Origin: Eleusine coracana subsp. coracana
Taxonomy: Eukaryota; Streptophyta; Magnoliopsida; Poales; Poaceae
Assembly: GCA_032690845.1 (NCBI GenBank)
Contig: CM064427.1
Coordinates: 13,527,501-13,591,500 of the forward strand
Direction of reading: 5' to 3'
Length of the DNA stretch: 64,000 nucleotides
Numbering within the stretch: the first letter of the stretch is position 1; each line of letters begins with the position of its first letter. Made by a program: the position numbers and the translations under genes. Of this stretch, positions 45,671-56,969 are shown one piece after another. The notes under the pieces were generated by a model. It saw only the letters and a program-made list of their open reading frames with translations, made no database searches and was not told the origin of the DNA.

Positions 45671-47313
45671 TGTTGATAGTCATTAAATACCAATTTCGAC
45701 CGTCAATATACCTACAAAAATAAAAAGACTTAGTATTTCATACTTGCATGTTAGTTAGGATTAATAAGATTCTACTTATCCTTGGAGATTCAAGTGCATG
45801 CAGGGATTTGATACAATTGAAGTGGAGAAATGAAGCATAATCTGGGGAAACACCGATGCAGCTAATGAGACGGTGCCAATTGGACTTCCCGCAGATTGCA
45901 TACGTGGCTACATGGGATTCCTCCGAAAAACACCGACTCAAAACAAAAGAGGATCCACCTGTCTACCACCCAGAGAAAGCACAAAGCAAAAGGGCCCACT
46001 GCCCGGTCGGCCAACCTCCCCCCACATGGTTGCCAGACAAAGTCTTGAGCCCATTTCGGGCGGGCTTCCGTGTGTCGAGTCCTCAGCCCTTTGGCAACGT
46101 CAGTGCATGGCGGTTTCGTGGCGGTTACTCCTCAGTACCGACCTATGGCCCCTATAAATAGAAGGGGAGAGCTTCACTTCAACACACACACTCAAGAGTT
46201 ATTCATTTCCCTCTTTCACTTAGTAGTTTCCTAGTCCTAGTGGAGTTTAGTGTAGGAGGAGCCTTGCTCAAGTCTCCAAGTCATAGGAGTATTGGTAAGG
46301 CTCTTGTATTTTTACCTTGATTCTATTTTATTAAGACTTTTCTCTATTCAATTAATATAGTTTTTCCATATAGTTATGCTTATTATATATGTTCCTTGTT
46401 TGGTTATATATCATATTCATGACATAGGACTTTATTATGCTTTCATGACGATATAGACTTGCTATCTTGTTGTCATGAGTGTCATATACCTTGACTATAG
46501 TCTAAATGTTATAATACTAGTTGTACTTTAATTTAGTTGTTATGCTTCAACATGGATTTGGTATCCAATTAGGATTGCAATTGCTTAGCTCATGACTTAT
46601 TAATCCATAGGGTTAGAGTTCTGTATGCTTTAGTATTTGTTAATCCTATAGGTGATTCTAGTGTTTGATCAATGCTGGGATTCTACTTAAATGTATAAGC
46701 ACGGTGCTTAGATGGCTAGCTAGTATTAATCACCTCGTAATCCATGATTTGTAGAGGTAGGCAGTAGGTGGTGACAGCCCAATCTGTCCATTGTACTCCT
46801 CCACATTTGGTTATGACATGTGTTCGAGACAGAGTTGCCTTGTGTATGTCAGGCATGAATCCGTACACGAAGTGTTGAATGCATTAGACTATGACTAGTA
46901 TAACCTATGCATTAGGTAGACTAATATTAGAGATATAACTTTGCTTTCCTAACTAAAACTCCCTAGTGACTTAGGACTTTATTTCTCTTTAGGAATGATT
47001 GCTCTTTGTGTCACACTACCCAATCCTTATAATTATACTTACCCCTATATAAACTCTTAGTATTCATACCAATCTTTATGACTATGTTACTATTAACAAT
47101 CATATATTTATACTATAGCCTTCTTTTCGTAGTACTATAAATGACAAGCTATTGGAGAAATCCAATAGTGAAAAGCTACAACAATATTATCCGTACGCTT
47201 GCGGATTTTACTATTGTCACACTGAAGTTCATCTTTATAATTATGTCTGGCACTATTGTTAGGGATGATTATATTGATGTAACTTAGCAATTGTTAGCAA
47301 GTGTCAATAGACA
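45671..47313 (+). repeat. 5' LTR of element B
   Basis: The 1643-bp LTR has a TATA box (CTATAAATAG, 46152-46161). It contains about 170 bp (roughly 46206-46376) and about 60 bp (roughly 46460-46520) that are deleted in the 3' LTR, where the TATA box is also altered (TAAGAATATAAG). Its start matches that of the element A LTR. Confidence 0.9.
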
Positions 47314-47400
47314 TTTCTGGCGCCGTGCTGGGAATACTAATATTTCTAGTGCGACGTTAAGAAATATTAACAAGCATTTTCGGTGCCGTTGCCGAGGAAA
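47314..47400 (+). promoter_or_regulatory. Primer-binding-site motif and second copy (element B)
   Basis: TTTCTGGCGCCGTGCTGGGA follows the LTR end. About 62 bp later TTTTCGGTGCCGTTGCCGAG occurs after AACAAGCA. The second copy is closer to the tRNA-Asp-type site in its right half. The arrangement parallels that in element A. Confidence 0.65.
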
Positions 47401-47656
47401 GCATAGATAAATATATTATTAATAATAACATAAGCATATTGATTGTATGGTAGGCATTGTTTATGCAGGCTAACCTTGTATGTCTTCTACCTTTGGTGTG
47501 GAAACAAGGTAGTGCATGATTGATTTTGATCTGCCTGAGAACTTCATCGAGAATCCGGAAAGAGTTTTAAGAAAAAGTAGACTTAACATCTCTTCTCCTT
47601 GAAACTCTGAGGCAGCAGATCAACCAGTCATCACCGCACCACCGAGATCTAAGCCA

Positions 47657-48948
47657 ATGGCTGAGAAGGCTCTCAAGGACTATTCCACTCCCTCTACTAG
47701 TAACGTGCTCACTGGGTCTGAGATTGACATCGGGGACGGAAACTTTGAGATCAAGACCAGTCTGATCATGATGGTGCAGGCTAGCCTATTTTGTGGGAAA
47801 GCCAATGAGGATGCCAGTGCTCACTTGCAGCAATTCTTGGAGTTATGCAGCACCTTTGCCGTAAAGAGCGTGACTCCGGATGCCATTAGGCTCCGTCTAT
47901 TCCCGTTCTTGCTGCTAGGTAAAGCCAAGCAGTGGTTCTACGCCAACAAGGAGGCTGTCAACATCTGGGAGAAATGCTCTACTATGTTCCTCGCAAAGTT
48001 CTTCCCGTTGGATAAAACCAACTCCTTATGGGAAAGAATTTCGAGTTTCCAGTAGACGACTGGAGAAACAATACCAGAAGCTTGGGAAAGGCTCTAGGAG
48101 TACATCCTGGCCTATCCCCATCATGGAATAGATAAATGGCTTATTATCTAGAACTTCTACAATGGACTGACGGCCTCAAGCCATTAGCACATTGATGCTG
48201 CTGCTGGAGGAGCCTTCTTATCACTCACCATCAAGCCGGCAATCGAGTTAGTTGAGAAGATGGTCTCTAATCAAGGCTGGAATGATGAGCAACTCTAGCC
48301 ACATGCGCGAAGCATGCACACCATCATGGAGGCGGACATGCTCGCCGTGAAAGTGGACCTTATTTTGAAGCGACTCGACATCCATGGTGACCCCGGCCTG
48401 AAGGGCACGGTACAAGTTCTAGACCATCGCATGATGTGAGAGGTCTGTGGCAACAAGGGACATTCTGGCAATGATTGCCCAAAGACTCGTGAGGAGGTTG
48501 CGTTCATAAACAACGGGTATCACCCTCAAGGAGGTCAACAGTGGCTACCATGCCCCTATCAATGAGATAACTATGGTAATAATTCTTTCAATCCTAACCA
48601 ACCTTCCTTGAAAGATCTTGTCTTTGGCCAAACTAAAATTAATGAAAACTATAGTAAAAAGTTTGCCTCCACTAACAAGACTTTAGAAAGCATTAATGCT
48701 AAGATAGAAGGTCTCTCTTCTTCTTACAAGAGCCAGCTAAGCTTTAATAATATGTTTGAAACTCAGCTAGGTCAAATAGCCACTGCTTTGCCTGTTTTGG
48801 ACTGTGGAAAAATTCTGGGGCAACCCGAATCTACCACAGAAAATGTGAATGCGGTGATGCTTATGGCTAATCCTACTCGCAACCCACTATATACTAACCT
48901 TGCAGGAAATGATGAAGAGGATGAGTTAAACATCATCCCAGTAATCTA
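47657..48948 (+). pseudogene. Athila-like gag (element B), broken
   Basis: The frame opens at 47657 and shows SLIMMVQASLFCGKANEDAS, AIRLRLFPFLLLGKAKQWFY and FFPLDKTNSLWERISSFQ. A stop follows at 48053. The same frame then continues through EAWERL, a stop, and FYNGLTASSH, with several more stops. Near 48437 the zinc-knuckle motif reads EVCGNKGHSGNDC, with the first Cys replaced by a stop. The last part (48608-48948) is a gag tail with SINAKIEGLSSSYKSQ. Compared with element A it is better conserved in the capsid half. Confidence 0.85.
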
Positions 48949-48983
48949 AGGTGATCCAGGGAGCCCGATGATCTCATGTTCAA

Positions 48984-49635
48984 TTGGGACAGAATTCTTC
49001 GAGCAAGCATTGTGAAACCTTGGAGAGTGTCAGCATCATGCCAAGAGCTAGCCTACATAAGCTGAACCTCACAGGCCTAGTCCCAACTCAAATGCGGATT
49101 CAACTTGCTGACTCGATAATGCAGTACCCCGCAGGAATTGTCGAGGAAGTTCTGGTTGATATCTGCGGATGCCTTGTCCCTGTGGATTTTGTGGTCCTCG
49201 ACATGGAGGTCGATAAGAGTACCCCACTCATCCTTAGGAGGCCATTCTTAAGAACCACATTTGCATAAATTGATGTCGGGGATGAAGTAATCCGTCTCGA
49301 CCTCAATGGCAAGGAAGAAGAGTTTGAGTTTCAGCCCTGCTTTATGGGTGGAGTCAAAAGCTGGCCGAACTTACAGGACATTAAGAAACTGGAGGTAAAG
49401 CCAAGAAGAGACAGCCTAGAGGATTCTATGCTAAACTTCTGTGTACAAGAGAATCCCGCTGTTGTCGGTCAGAAAAAGAAGGCAACAGGCATGACTGAGT
49501 TCTAGACAAAGAAGCAGCCAGTGAAGAAGAGTCCTTCATCCACAACACCTAAGAAGGTGAAAAAGGTGTGGCGGCCAAAGAAGACATCCACATCCTCATC
49601 TCTGGCAAGGATGCGCCGACAGCAAGCTAAATGAT
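48984..49635 (+). pseudogene. Retropepsin-like protease region (element B)
   Basis: After the gag stop, SIMPRASLHKLNLTGLVPTQ leads to MRIQLADSIMQYPAGIVEEV and DFVVLDMEVDKSTPLILRRP, the pattern of plant gypsy aspartic proteases. The expected catalytic D-T/S-G triad before this part is not visible, so only the C-terminal half is evident. A stop at 49266 breaks the frame. Lys-rich remnants follow to about 49635. Its role would be cleavage of Gag. Confidence 0.7.
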
Positions 49636-50283
49636 GAAGGAGAGAAAATCCCGTCCGCCAGACTCAAAATTGGTGAACCCTCGCCATCGGGATAAACAGT
49701 ATTTATCCATATTTCCCTTTTCCAAAACTTTTTTATTTCAATTTGCATATTTGAATTTTTCGAAGGTTATCTTTTTGAGATTTTGGATTTGTAGAAAGAT
49801 TGAAAATGTTTTTCTTCAGAACATATTTTCTTTCTTATGGGCCACCACCAGTGGGGACCACTGGCCAGAGCTGTAGACCAAAGGGACCAACCTTTGGTCG
49901 AGCGACTACACCCCTTGGTCGGTCGACCAGAGAGCAATGGCTCTCTGGCCCCACTTGCCCTAACAGCTAGCAGGCAACTGCCATGTTTCAAATTGACTGT
50001 TGCCCTGCTCTGCTATTTAAGGCAATAGCCGGGAGAGGGAGTTCTTCACTCCGTTCACATTTTTCACCTCTTCACTGTGCTCTAGCCATTTGCTTCCATT
50101 TTCTCACAGCTCTTGCATTGCTCAATACTCTGAAATTCCACCAAAAATATTTGCTTTCAATTTCATTTGCATTTATGAGTTGGTTTCACATTTGCAAGAG
50201 TTTCCAACAGAGTTTTCATTTGGTCCTTTCACTAACCTTAACCCCCGTTCGAGTTGCTCTTGTGTTGGTTTGTTCAGTGCAGT
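49636..50283 (+). promoter_or_regulatory. Spacer with possible internal promoter (element B)
   Basis: A TATA-like CTATTTAAGG lies at about 50013-50022. It is followed by a C/T-rich leader and the ATG of the ORF1-like gene at 50284. Upstream is a palindromic GGTCGGTCGACC at 49917-49928. Element A has comparable sequence upstream of its ORF1 (about 14560-14700). Promoter function is inference. Confidence 0.4.
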
Positions 50284-51764
50284 GATGAATAAGATGAAGC
50301 GAGCCTTAAGCAAAATGAAGAACAAGGTAACGGGAAGTCTGAACAGTCCTACACCTTCAATGGTTTATGATACTCGCTCTCGTCGCTAACGTCTTGAGGA
50401 AGAGCCACAAGAAGGCGCATCGGTTGAGGAACCGACGAAAGTGGAGCCGGAAACACTGCCGAATTTCAGCAGTGTTCAACTCTGACTCAACACCGACCGT
50501 AACCTCGATTTGGTTGGGAAGAGAGAACGTGACATCTATCGGATGATCACCAACCGTTCTTACGTTCCTACGTGAACGTATTATCCGGACTTTATTTCCA
50601 TGATAGGTATAGATACTGAATTTGCTTCTATCTTTCATGCTATAGGATGGGATGGTTTTGTTCCGGTAGATCAGCCTTGCTCTCGCTTGCTTACCATTCA
50701 GTTCCTTTGCACCCTTTAGTGGGATAGTGAGAGGATTTTGTTCTGATTCAATAGAATTGAAATCTCACTCACTTGGAGGCAATTCAGTGATTTGCTAGGT
50801 TTTTCTCCTATTGCTGTTTTGGATTTTCATTTTAAAATTTCAGTTTTGACAAAAGCAGTTTTTAGGAAGAAATCATAGGGCATACCCTCGCCCTGTCACC
50901 TAGGAATATGGATATCCATAATCCTACCTTGCGTTTCATGAATAAATGGCTGGCAATGACTTTGTTCCCTCGAAAGAATGTTAGAACTGTGTGTGGGGGG
51001 GGCATGAAGTGTTTCTTCTTTACTACATGGTTAATAAAATCAAAGTCTCGTCTGTCATAGCCATTGTTAAGCAATGGATCGAGGTTATTAAACTAGTAGG
51101 ATATTTGGAATTCATGTCCTTGATCCATCACCTTGTGCACAATCTTGGTTTACTTGGAAATGCCCATATCAATGATTTAATTATTGAACGGGTTGTCCTA
51201 GGTGAACAATTCTTTAGATCAGGAAATTCTCTGAAACAATGACCCAATGACTCTTTGGTTTATTTCTTTCCCGGTTATGAAAATGAAATCCAGTTACCTA
51301 ACCCAGATTTCCATTTGTATAACTGTGATGTACTAACCATTCCTCTAGAGATATGCTTTGCAGCTCGCAAGAACAGTGTTTCTGGTCCTATGACTAGAAA
51401 CAAATCACGAAAAAACATCGAGGCATCCTTCAAGAGGGAGGAGCCAAGCACAGGTTCTTGGGATCATGCCATTCCTCAAGGAAGCGACAGTGCATCCTGG
51501 GACACCGATGAATGGCTCGGGGAGCCTACGTTAGCTCAAGTTCGAGTGGCTTACCACCACCGTTCAGCACACATCACTCTCACAGCGGTTCAAGGAGGGC
51601 CACATACGACCTCACCAGACAAATTGAGAGCATGTCCCTTCAGATCGACTAGTTGGACCATACCATCCACACTCATATCCAACAGGAAAATGAGTGGAGG
51701 GATGATGTCCAACGAAAGCTCTCAAGAATTGAGAATAAGGTCTCTTGGGGTAACACCCAAATGA
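50284..51764 (+). pseudogene. ATHILA ORF1-like protein (element B), broken
   Basis: The start MNKMKRALSKMKNKVTGSLN begins a basic N-terminal segment. After in-frame stops the frame continues through a Trp/Phe-rich block (FHAIGWDGFVPVDQP near 50630), WRQFSDLLGFSP near 50780 and RFMNKWLAMTLFPRKNVRTV near 50930-50990. It changes frame at a G run near 50995 and later regains VYFFPGYENEIQLPNPDFHL (51255-51320). The tail to 51764 is Ser/Arg-rich. This is the same protein as at 13440-14400. Its biochemical role is not known. Confidence 0.75.
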
Positions 51765-53098
51765 GCTCTTATTTTCATTCTCAAGGCTACTTCGGTCAGG
51801 GGCCGCCGCCATTCGAGTGAGCTCATGCCAGCTTGGGGGGGGGGGGGGGGGAGTTCCTCCCCCTAATGTGAAGGTAACTTATATAATTTCCCTTTCCAAT
51901 CACCATATGCATGATAAACTAAAAACATGAAAAAGATTTGTTTCCATGATAAATAGAAAAAATATAAATAATAATAATGAATAAATTCATGCGCGGTATG
52001 AATGCATAAGGTTTCCTATGTTGAGATGATGAATAGTTGTCCTGTCTTTTATTCCTTTCATATGCCCAGTTTACAACTTAGTCCTCTATCTATTTTTGGT
52101 TTGTTGGCATGATTAAATTTTACCTCAAACACACTAATGGGTAGCATAAGCATTATCCTTCTAGGTTGTTGGGAGATATCATATGGTTAGTTAGGGCTGC
52201 TATGATCTTGCTCAATTTGTGAAACATGACACCCAGAGAATTAATTTGATATAAATGACAAGTTCCTCAATGATATAACTTCTTACCGCAAACATGATAA
52301 AAAAATTGTGTGGCCCTAGTGAGAAATATTTTTCTGCATTCATGATCAAGCCCGCCCACTTCACGCTATGTTTCCACACTGGAAATTAGCAATCATCCTT
52401 GTCACGCCATCCATCCACAAAATAAAAGACTTTGTCTTCATGATTGATCTCTCCCCCAAGGCAATCAAGGTTTTGGCTATAAAAAAAACTCTTGCTCCCT
52501 GAAGAGCCCAAGAGAAAAAGAAAGAAAGATAGCCAAAACTGTCAAATAAAGGGAGAGACAAATAAATAGAGTCTCCATTCCACTCCACCAAATCCACCAC
52601 ACATGCACATCTTGATCATGCTTGTAGGAAATGATTTCTCCATGGATTCACTCTTTTGACTCAGTGACATATGAAATACAGGTATGTCACATTTATCCTT
52701 ACCCAGAGCTCCACTTATCAGCCTTTAGAGGTAGGATTTTTTATGCATCATTAGCCTTGGTGAGGAATTTATACACTGAGCGATCTGAGTGAATCATTCG
52801 AGAAACTTAGATTTATCACAAAAATTAACCTCCTGGCTAAAGTCGATCAAAGAGAGTAGATGTAATGGTAGTCTTACAAACTGTTTCGTCTTCCAACCGC
52901 CCAAGATTTGGAGAAGCTACAATGCCCCATAGGTAACAAAAGGTGAAGTGCTTGTGCCAACTTATTCAATCCTTTATAGAGTGTCTTAGTTGTGCATTTG
53001 AGTATATGTTAAGAATAAGACATTGTAGCAACTCCTGATAACACAAACCTAAGTTTTGCCTTTACTCAGGACGAGCAAAGGTTCAACTTGGGGGGGTT
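51765..53098 (+). other. 3' non-coding region of element B with two purine tracts
   Basis: A G run of about 16-17 bases lies at 51834-51850, following AGCTT. The final polypurine tract CTTGGGGGGGTT abuts the 3' LTR at 53087-53098. The region between is AT-rich, with no supported gene. The stretch at 52900-52960 is the uninterrupted counterpart of the site where element A received its nested insertion. Confidence 0.6.
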
Positions 53099-54546
53099 TG
53101 TTGACAGTCGTTAAATACCAATTTCGACCATCAATATACCTACAAAAGTGGAAAGACTTAGAATTTCATACTTGCATGTTAGTTAGCATTAATAAGATTC
53201 CACTTGTCCTTAGAGATTCATGTGCATGCAGGGATTTGATACAATATACGTGCAGAAATGGAGCATAATCTGGGGAAACACCGTTCCACCCAATGAGACG
53301 GTGCCAGCTGGACTTCCCGCGGATTGCATACATGGCTACATGGGATTCCTCCGGAGAACACCGACTCAAAACAGAAGAGGACCCACCTATGTGCCACCGA
53401 GAGAAAGCACAAAGAAAAAGGGCCCACTGGCCGATCGGCCGACCTCCCCCCTCCTGGTCACCCGACCAAGTCTTGAGCCCATTTCGGGCGGGCTTCCACG
53501 TGTCGACTCCTCAGCCCTTTAGCAACGTCGGTGCATGGCGGTTCCATGGGGTTTACTCCTCAGTACCGACCTATGGCCCCTAAGAATATAAGGGAAGAGC
53601 TTCACTTGAACACAGACACTCAAGAGTTATTCATTTCCATATAGTTATTCTTATGATATGTGTTCCTTGTTTGGTTATAAATCATATTCATGACTTTATT
53701 ATGCTTTCATGATTATATAGACTTGCTAGTTCTACTTCATTCTAGTTGTTATGCTTAAACATGGGTTTGATATCCAATTAAGATTGCAATTTCTTAGCTC
53801 ATGACTTGTTAATCCGTAGGGTTAGAGTTATGTATGCTTTAGTATTTGTTAATCCTATAGGTGATTCTAGTGTTTGATCAATGCTAGAATTCTACTTAAA
53901 TGTGTAAGCATGGTGCTTAGATGGCTAGGTAGTATTAATCACCTCATAATCCATGGTTTGTAGAGGTAGACAGTAGATGGTGACAACCCTATCTATCCAT
54001 TATAATCCTCCACCTTCGATTATGACATGTGTCCAAGACGGAGTTGCCTTGTGTATGTCGGGCATGAATCCGTACACGAAGTGTTTAATGCATTAGACTA
54101 TGACTAGTATAACCTTGCATGTAATTGTTTGACTATGTGACTATATAGGTAGACTAACATTAGAGATACAACTTTGCTTTCCTAACTAAAACTCCCTAGT
54201 GACTTAGGACTTTATTTATCTTTAGGAATGATTGCTTTGTGTGTCACACTACCCTATCCTTATTATCATACTTACTCCTATATAAACTCTCAGTATCCAT
54301 ACCAATATTTATGACTACATTACTATTAATAATCATATATTTATTCTATAACCTTTCTTTGGTAGAACTATAAATGACAAGCTATTGGAGCAATCCAATA
54401 GTAAAATGCTACAACGGTATTATCCGCGCGCTTGCGGATTTTACTATTGTGACACTGAAGTTCATCTTTATAATTATGACTGGCACTATTGCTAGGTATG
54501 ATTATATTGATGTAACTTAGCAATTGTTAGCAAGTGTTAACAGACA
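53099..54546 (+). repeat. 3' LTR of element B
   Basis: It is homologous to 45671-47313 but about 200 bp shorter because of two internal deletions. The larger one is bounded by TTTCC on both sides. Confidence 0.9.
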
Positions 54547-55354
54547 AGTCTTCAATCAATGGAGCATGAGCGGACGGGGTGGCTTGGGGGCAGAGCAGAG
54601 GCTTGAATCGGGAAAAGGACTCGCGTCAGCGCCTGGTTTCATGGGGCGGCGTGACACGTCATGGCTGGTTGCATTGGGCTTCCGGCAGCAGGGTAGGGTG
54701 GAGGCGATGCAAGGTGGGTTGGGGTAAAGGATGGTGGGTTGGGTAGGGACCCGAGCTCTAGCTCCGCCTGATGCAGGGGGGCAGGGACCCGAGCTCTAGC
54801 TACGGCTGATGCAGGGAGGGCAGCTGTTGTCGGGGGTGGGTGGGTTAGGGGTCGGCGGCAGGCGTGCCAGACCAGCAAGTCACCAGGGTGGGGCGCACGG
54901 GGAGCTAGGGGCTGCCGGCATCCTGGGGTGGGGCATGTGGGAGCTGGCGTCACCGATGGCCAGGGGTCGGTGTGCGGGAGCTAGGCTTCACTGGCGGTCG
55001 AGGGCGAGCAAGTGGGAGCGAGATCTAGAGAGTCACAGGCAGGAGCGGGTTCAATTCACGAGGACGACCACCCGGAGGTGGGGGAAAAAGAAAAAAAAAA
55101 ACATTTCGCTTATGTAACCAGTGGCAAAGGTGGGTAATTTTATCCCAACTCTATGAGGACATACAACTTCATTGCTCCTAGAGTTGAAAAAGAGGTACTC
55201 CACCAAAATGAACTAGAGCTCTTCCAACTCTAGGTGGAGCTACTGCTCTATAAAGTTTTGGAGCAGGGATGTTTGGCTGGCTTCAGACATCTCCCCTTTG
55301 GAGTTTTGGAGTGCAGCTATGCCAAACAGGTCCTAACTTGCCTATGTGATTGTC
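54547..55354. other. GC-rich then AT-mixed spacer with a 38-bp tandem duplication
   Basis: AGGGACCCGAGCTCTAGCT... occurs twice in tandem (54745-54778 and 54783-54816). The stretch 55140-55330 contains CCTAGAGTTG / CAACTCTAGG in inverted order (about 55180 and 55225) and CCAAACAGG, suggestive of a small transposon remnant that I cannot delimit. I see no gene. Confidence 0.4.
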
Positions 55355-55570
55355 TCTAGTATAGGTGGGATATTGTTGGAGACATACCCAGAAGACAATA
55401 TGGATTTGCTCCCTATGTGAGGGCAATATGGCTTTTGATCCATGAGAGATTAGACCACTAATAGGTTGACCCATGGAGGCCCATTAGTGGGATCTATATA
55501 AGTGGAGAAGGGGCTTCAGGTGTAGTACCGAAGTCAGTTAGAAAACATGGCTGCCACCTCCCTCTCTCTC
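55355..55570 (+). mobile_element. Ty1/copia LTR start fragment
   Basis: GTCTCTAGTATAGGTGGGAT directly precedes TGTTGGAGACATACCC (55374 onward). This is the familiar copia junction of internal 3' end, polypurine tract and LTR start. A TATA box (CTATATAAG) lies at 55493-55501. No partner LTR or coding region is present, and the right end is not definable, so this is a remnant. Confidence 0.65.
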
Positions 55571-56969
55571 ACCATGAAACCCTAAGACATGTGGATACTG
55601 CAAGCAGATGTTGCTGTTGTGGTGCTTTGATTGGAGGAGGCGGAGATGGTTACACACAACTACCTTAGAACTCGCTCCTCCAGCCTTGCTTCCACTCCGC
55701 CAATGTGTCTAATGGTAATGATCCATGATCCCATCTTGCAAGGTTTCCTGGTTGAAAGGATGAGATTGTTTATCTCTATCGTACCATACACGTTACTCAG
55801 GGGGGGTGCGGGATGGGGTAGAGGGATTATAAATTCCTTATTACACACGCTATCTCAATAGCCTATGGTTTTTGTTTGCTTTTCTACCCAACCATATAAT
55901 CCTCTCCTACGACTTCTTTTTTTTAATAACAAAGTTAACAAGCAACTTCACATGAGACCCACCCGGATCCGGAGAATTGGATTCTTACCACACATAAGAA
56001 GTATCATCCAAAAAATGCTACACTTGTCTCCTTTTTTTCCTAGAAAAAGAGGTGCCACAAGGAGTCGGATGGCACCAACAGTAATCACCCAAATCCCATG
56101 GCCACCTAGGTCAGTACCCGGTCAGCAAACGGGATGCCACCATGCGGGGGATGAGCGCTATTGTAGAGCAGTGTCGCCCCCATGGAGTGGGCTCACCCGA
56201 GGAAAAGATGGTGGACCCGCCGTCTTTGAGTGCTGGATGAAGGAGGAGCTCTGCGTCCTCTACACCTCGCATGAGCCATCACCGGACTTGTTAAGTGAAA
56301 CTTGTTCGATTTGACCTGAAACTTTCTATATTCTGAGTTGAAACTTGTTCGAATCAACTTAAAACTCTTGAAATCTGAGTTGAAACTTTTCGAATCTGAG
56401 TTGAAACTCGTTCAAATCATGTTAAATATTTTTGGTGATGACTTAAAACTTTCAATTAAAAGGGAAATCAGGGAGGCGAAATTCTTAAAATGTGGGCTCG
56501 GATTAGACATCCCAAGGGCCTCGTAGCCGGGTTAACAACATAAATGTATAGTAGGCGGCCATTGCAACAGTTTTTGAGACGTGGCATGCTGTAACAGTCG
56601 TCTGTGTTGACGACGTAGTTGAGCTTGCATGCAATCTGTGACAACTGTTTGGATGGCACAATGGTCAAAATAATACTAATATTTATTTGGAAATATGATT
56701 AAATTCCGTGGATCTGTCCGTTACATTGGTAGAAATTTATTTTGATTGTAATTACCAACATGACCATGCATTTGTTATTAGGAAAACAACAAAGTCAGAT
56801 CCATGATGTAACCTGGATAGAAAAAAATTACAGAAGATTTATGCAATGAGGAAGCAAGGCAAGAATTTGTGCAAACAATTATAGAATAATTTCTGGAAAA
56901 AAAGTCTCCCTATTAGGAAGAATGTAGCATTGATAGAAAAAAAAAATACATAGTTTGTTACCTTTTAGG
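55571..56969. other. Spacer with degenerate GAGTTGAAACTTGTTCGAATC repeats
   Basis: Between about 56283 and 56460 the motif TGAGTTGAAACTTGTTCGAA recurs four to five times at 25-35-bp spacing with substitutions. The segment 56040-56300 is GC-rich, with an ORF (55865-56314) that I do not recognise. The rest is AT-rich with nothing supported. Confidence 0.4.

Larger units (their letters stand above)
45671..54546 (+). mobile_element. Athila-like Ty3/gypsy LTR element B, non-autonomous
   Basis: The LTRs at 45671-47313 and 53099-54546 both start TGTTGA and end GACA, with a primer site after the first and a polypurine tract before the second. Internal order is gag, retropepsin, a 0.6-kb spacer with a TATA-like motif, and an ATHILA ORF1-like gene. 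No RT, RNase H or integrase fits between them. The flanking pentamers (ACGGC and AGTCT) do not match, so a normal insertion duplication is absent. Coding parts carry several stops. Confidence 0.88.
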
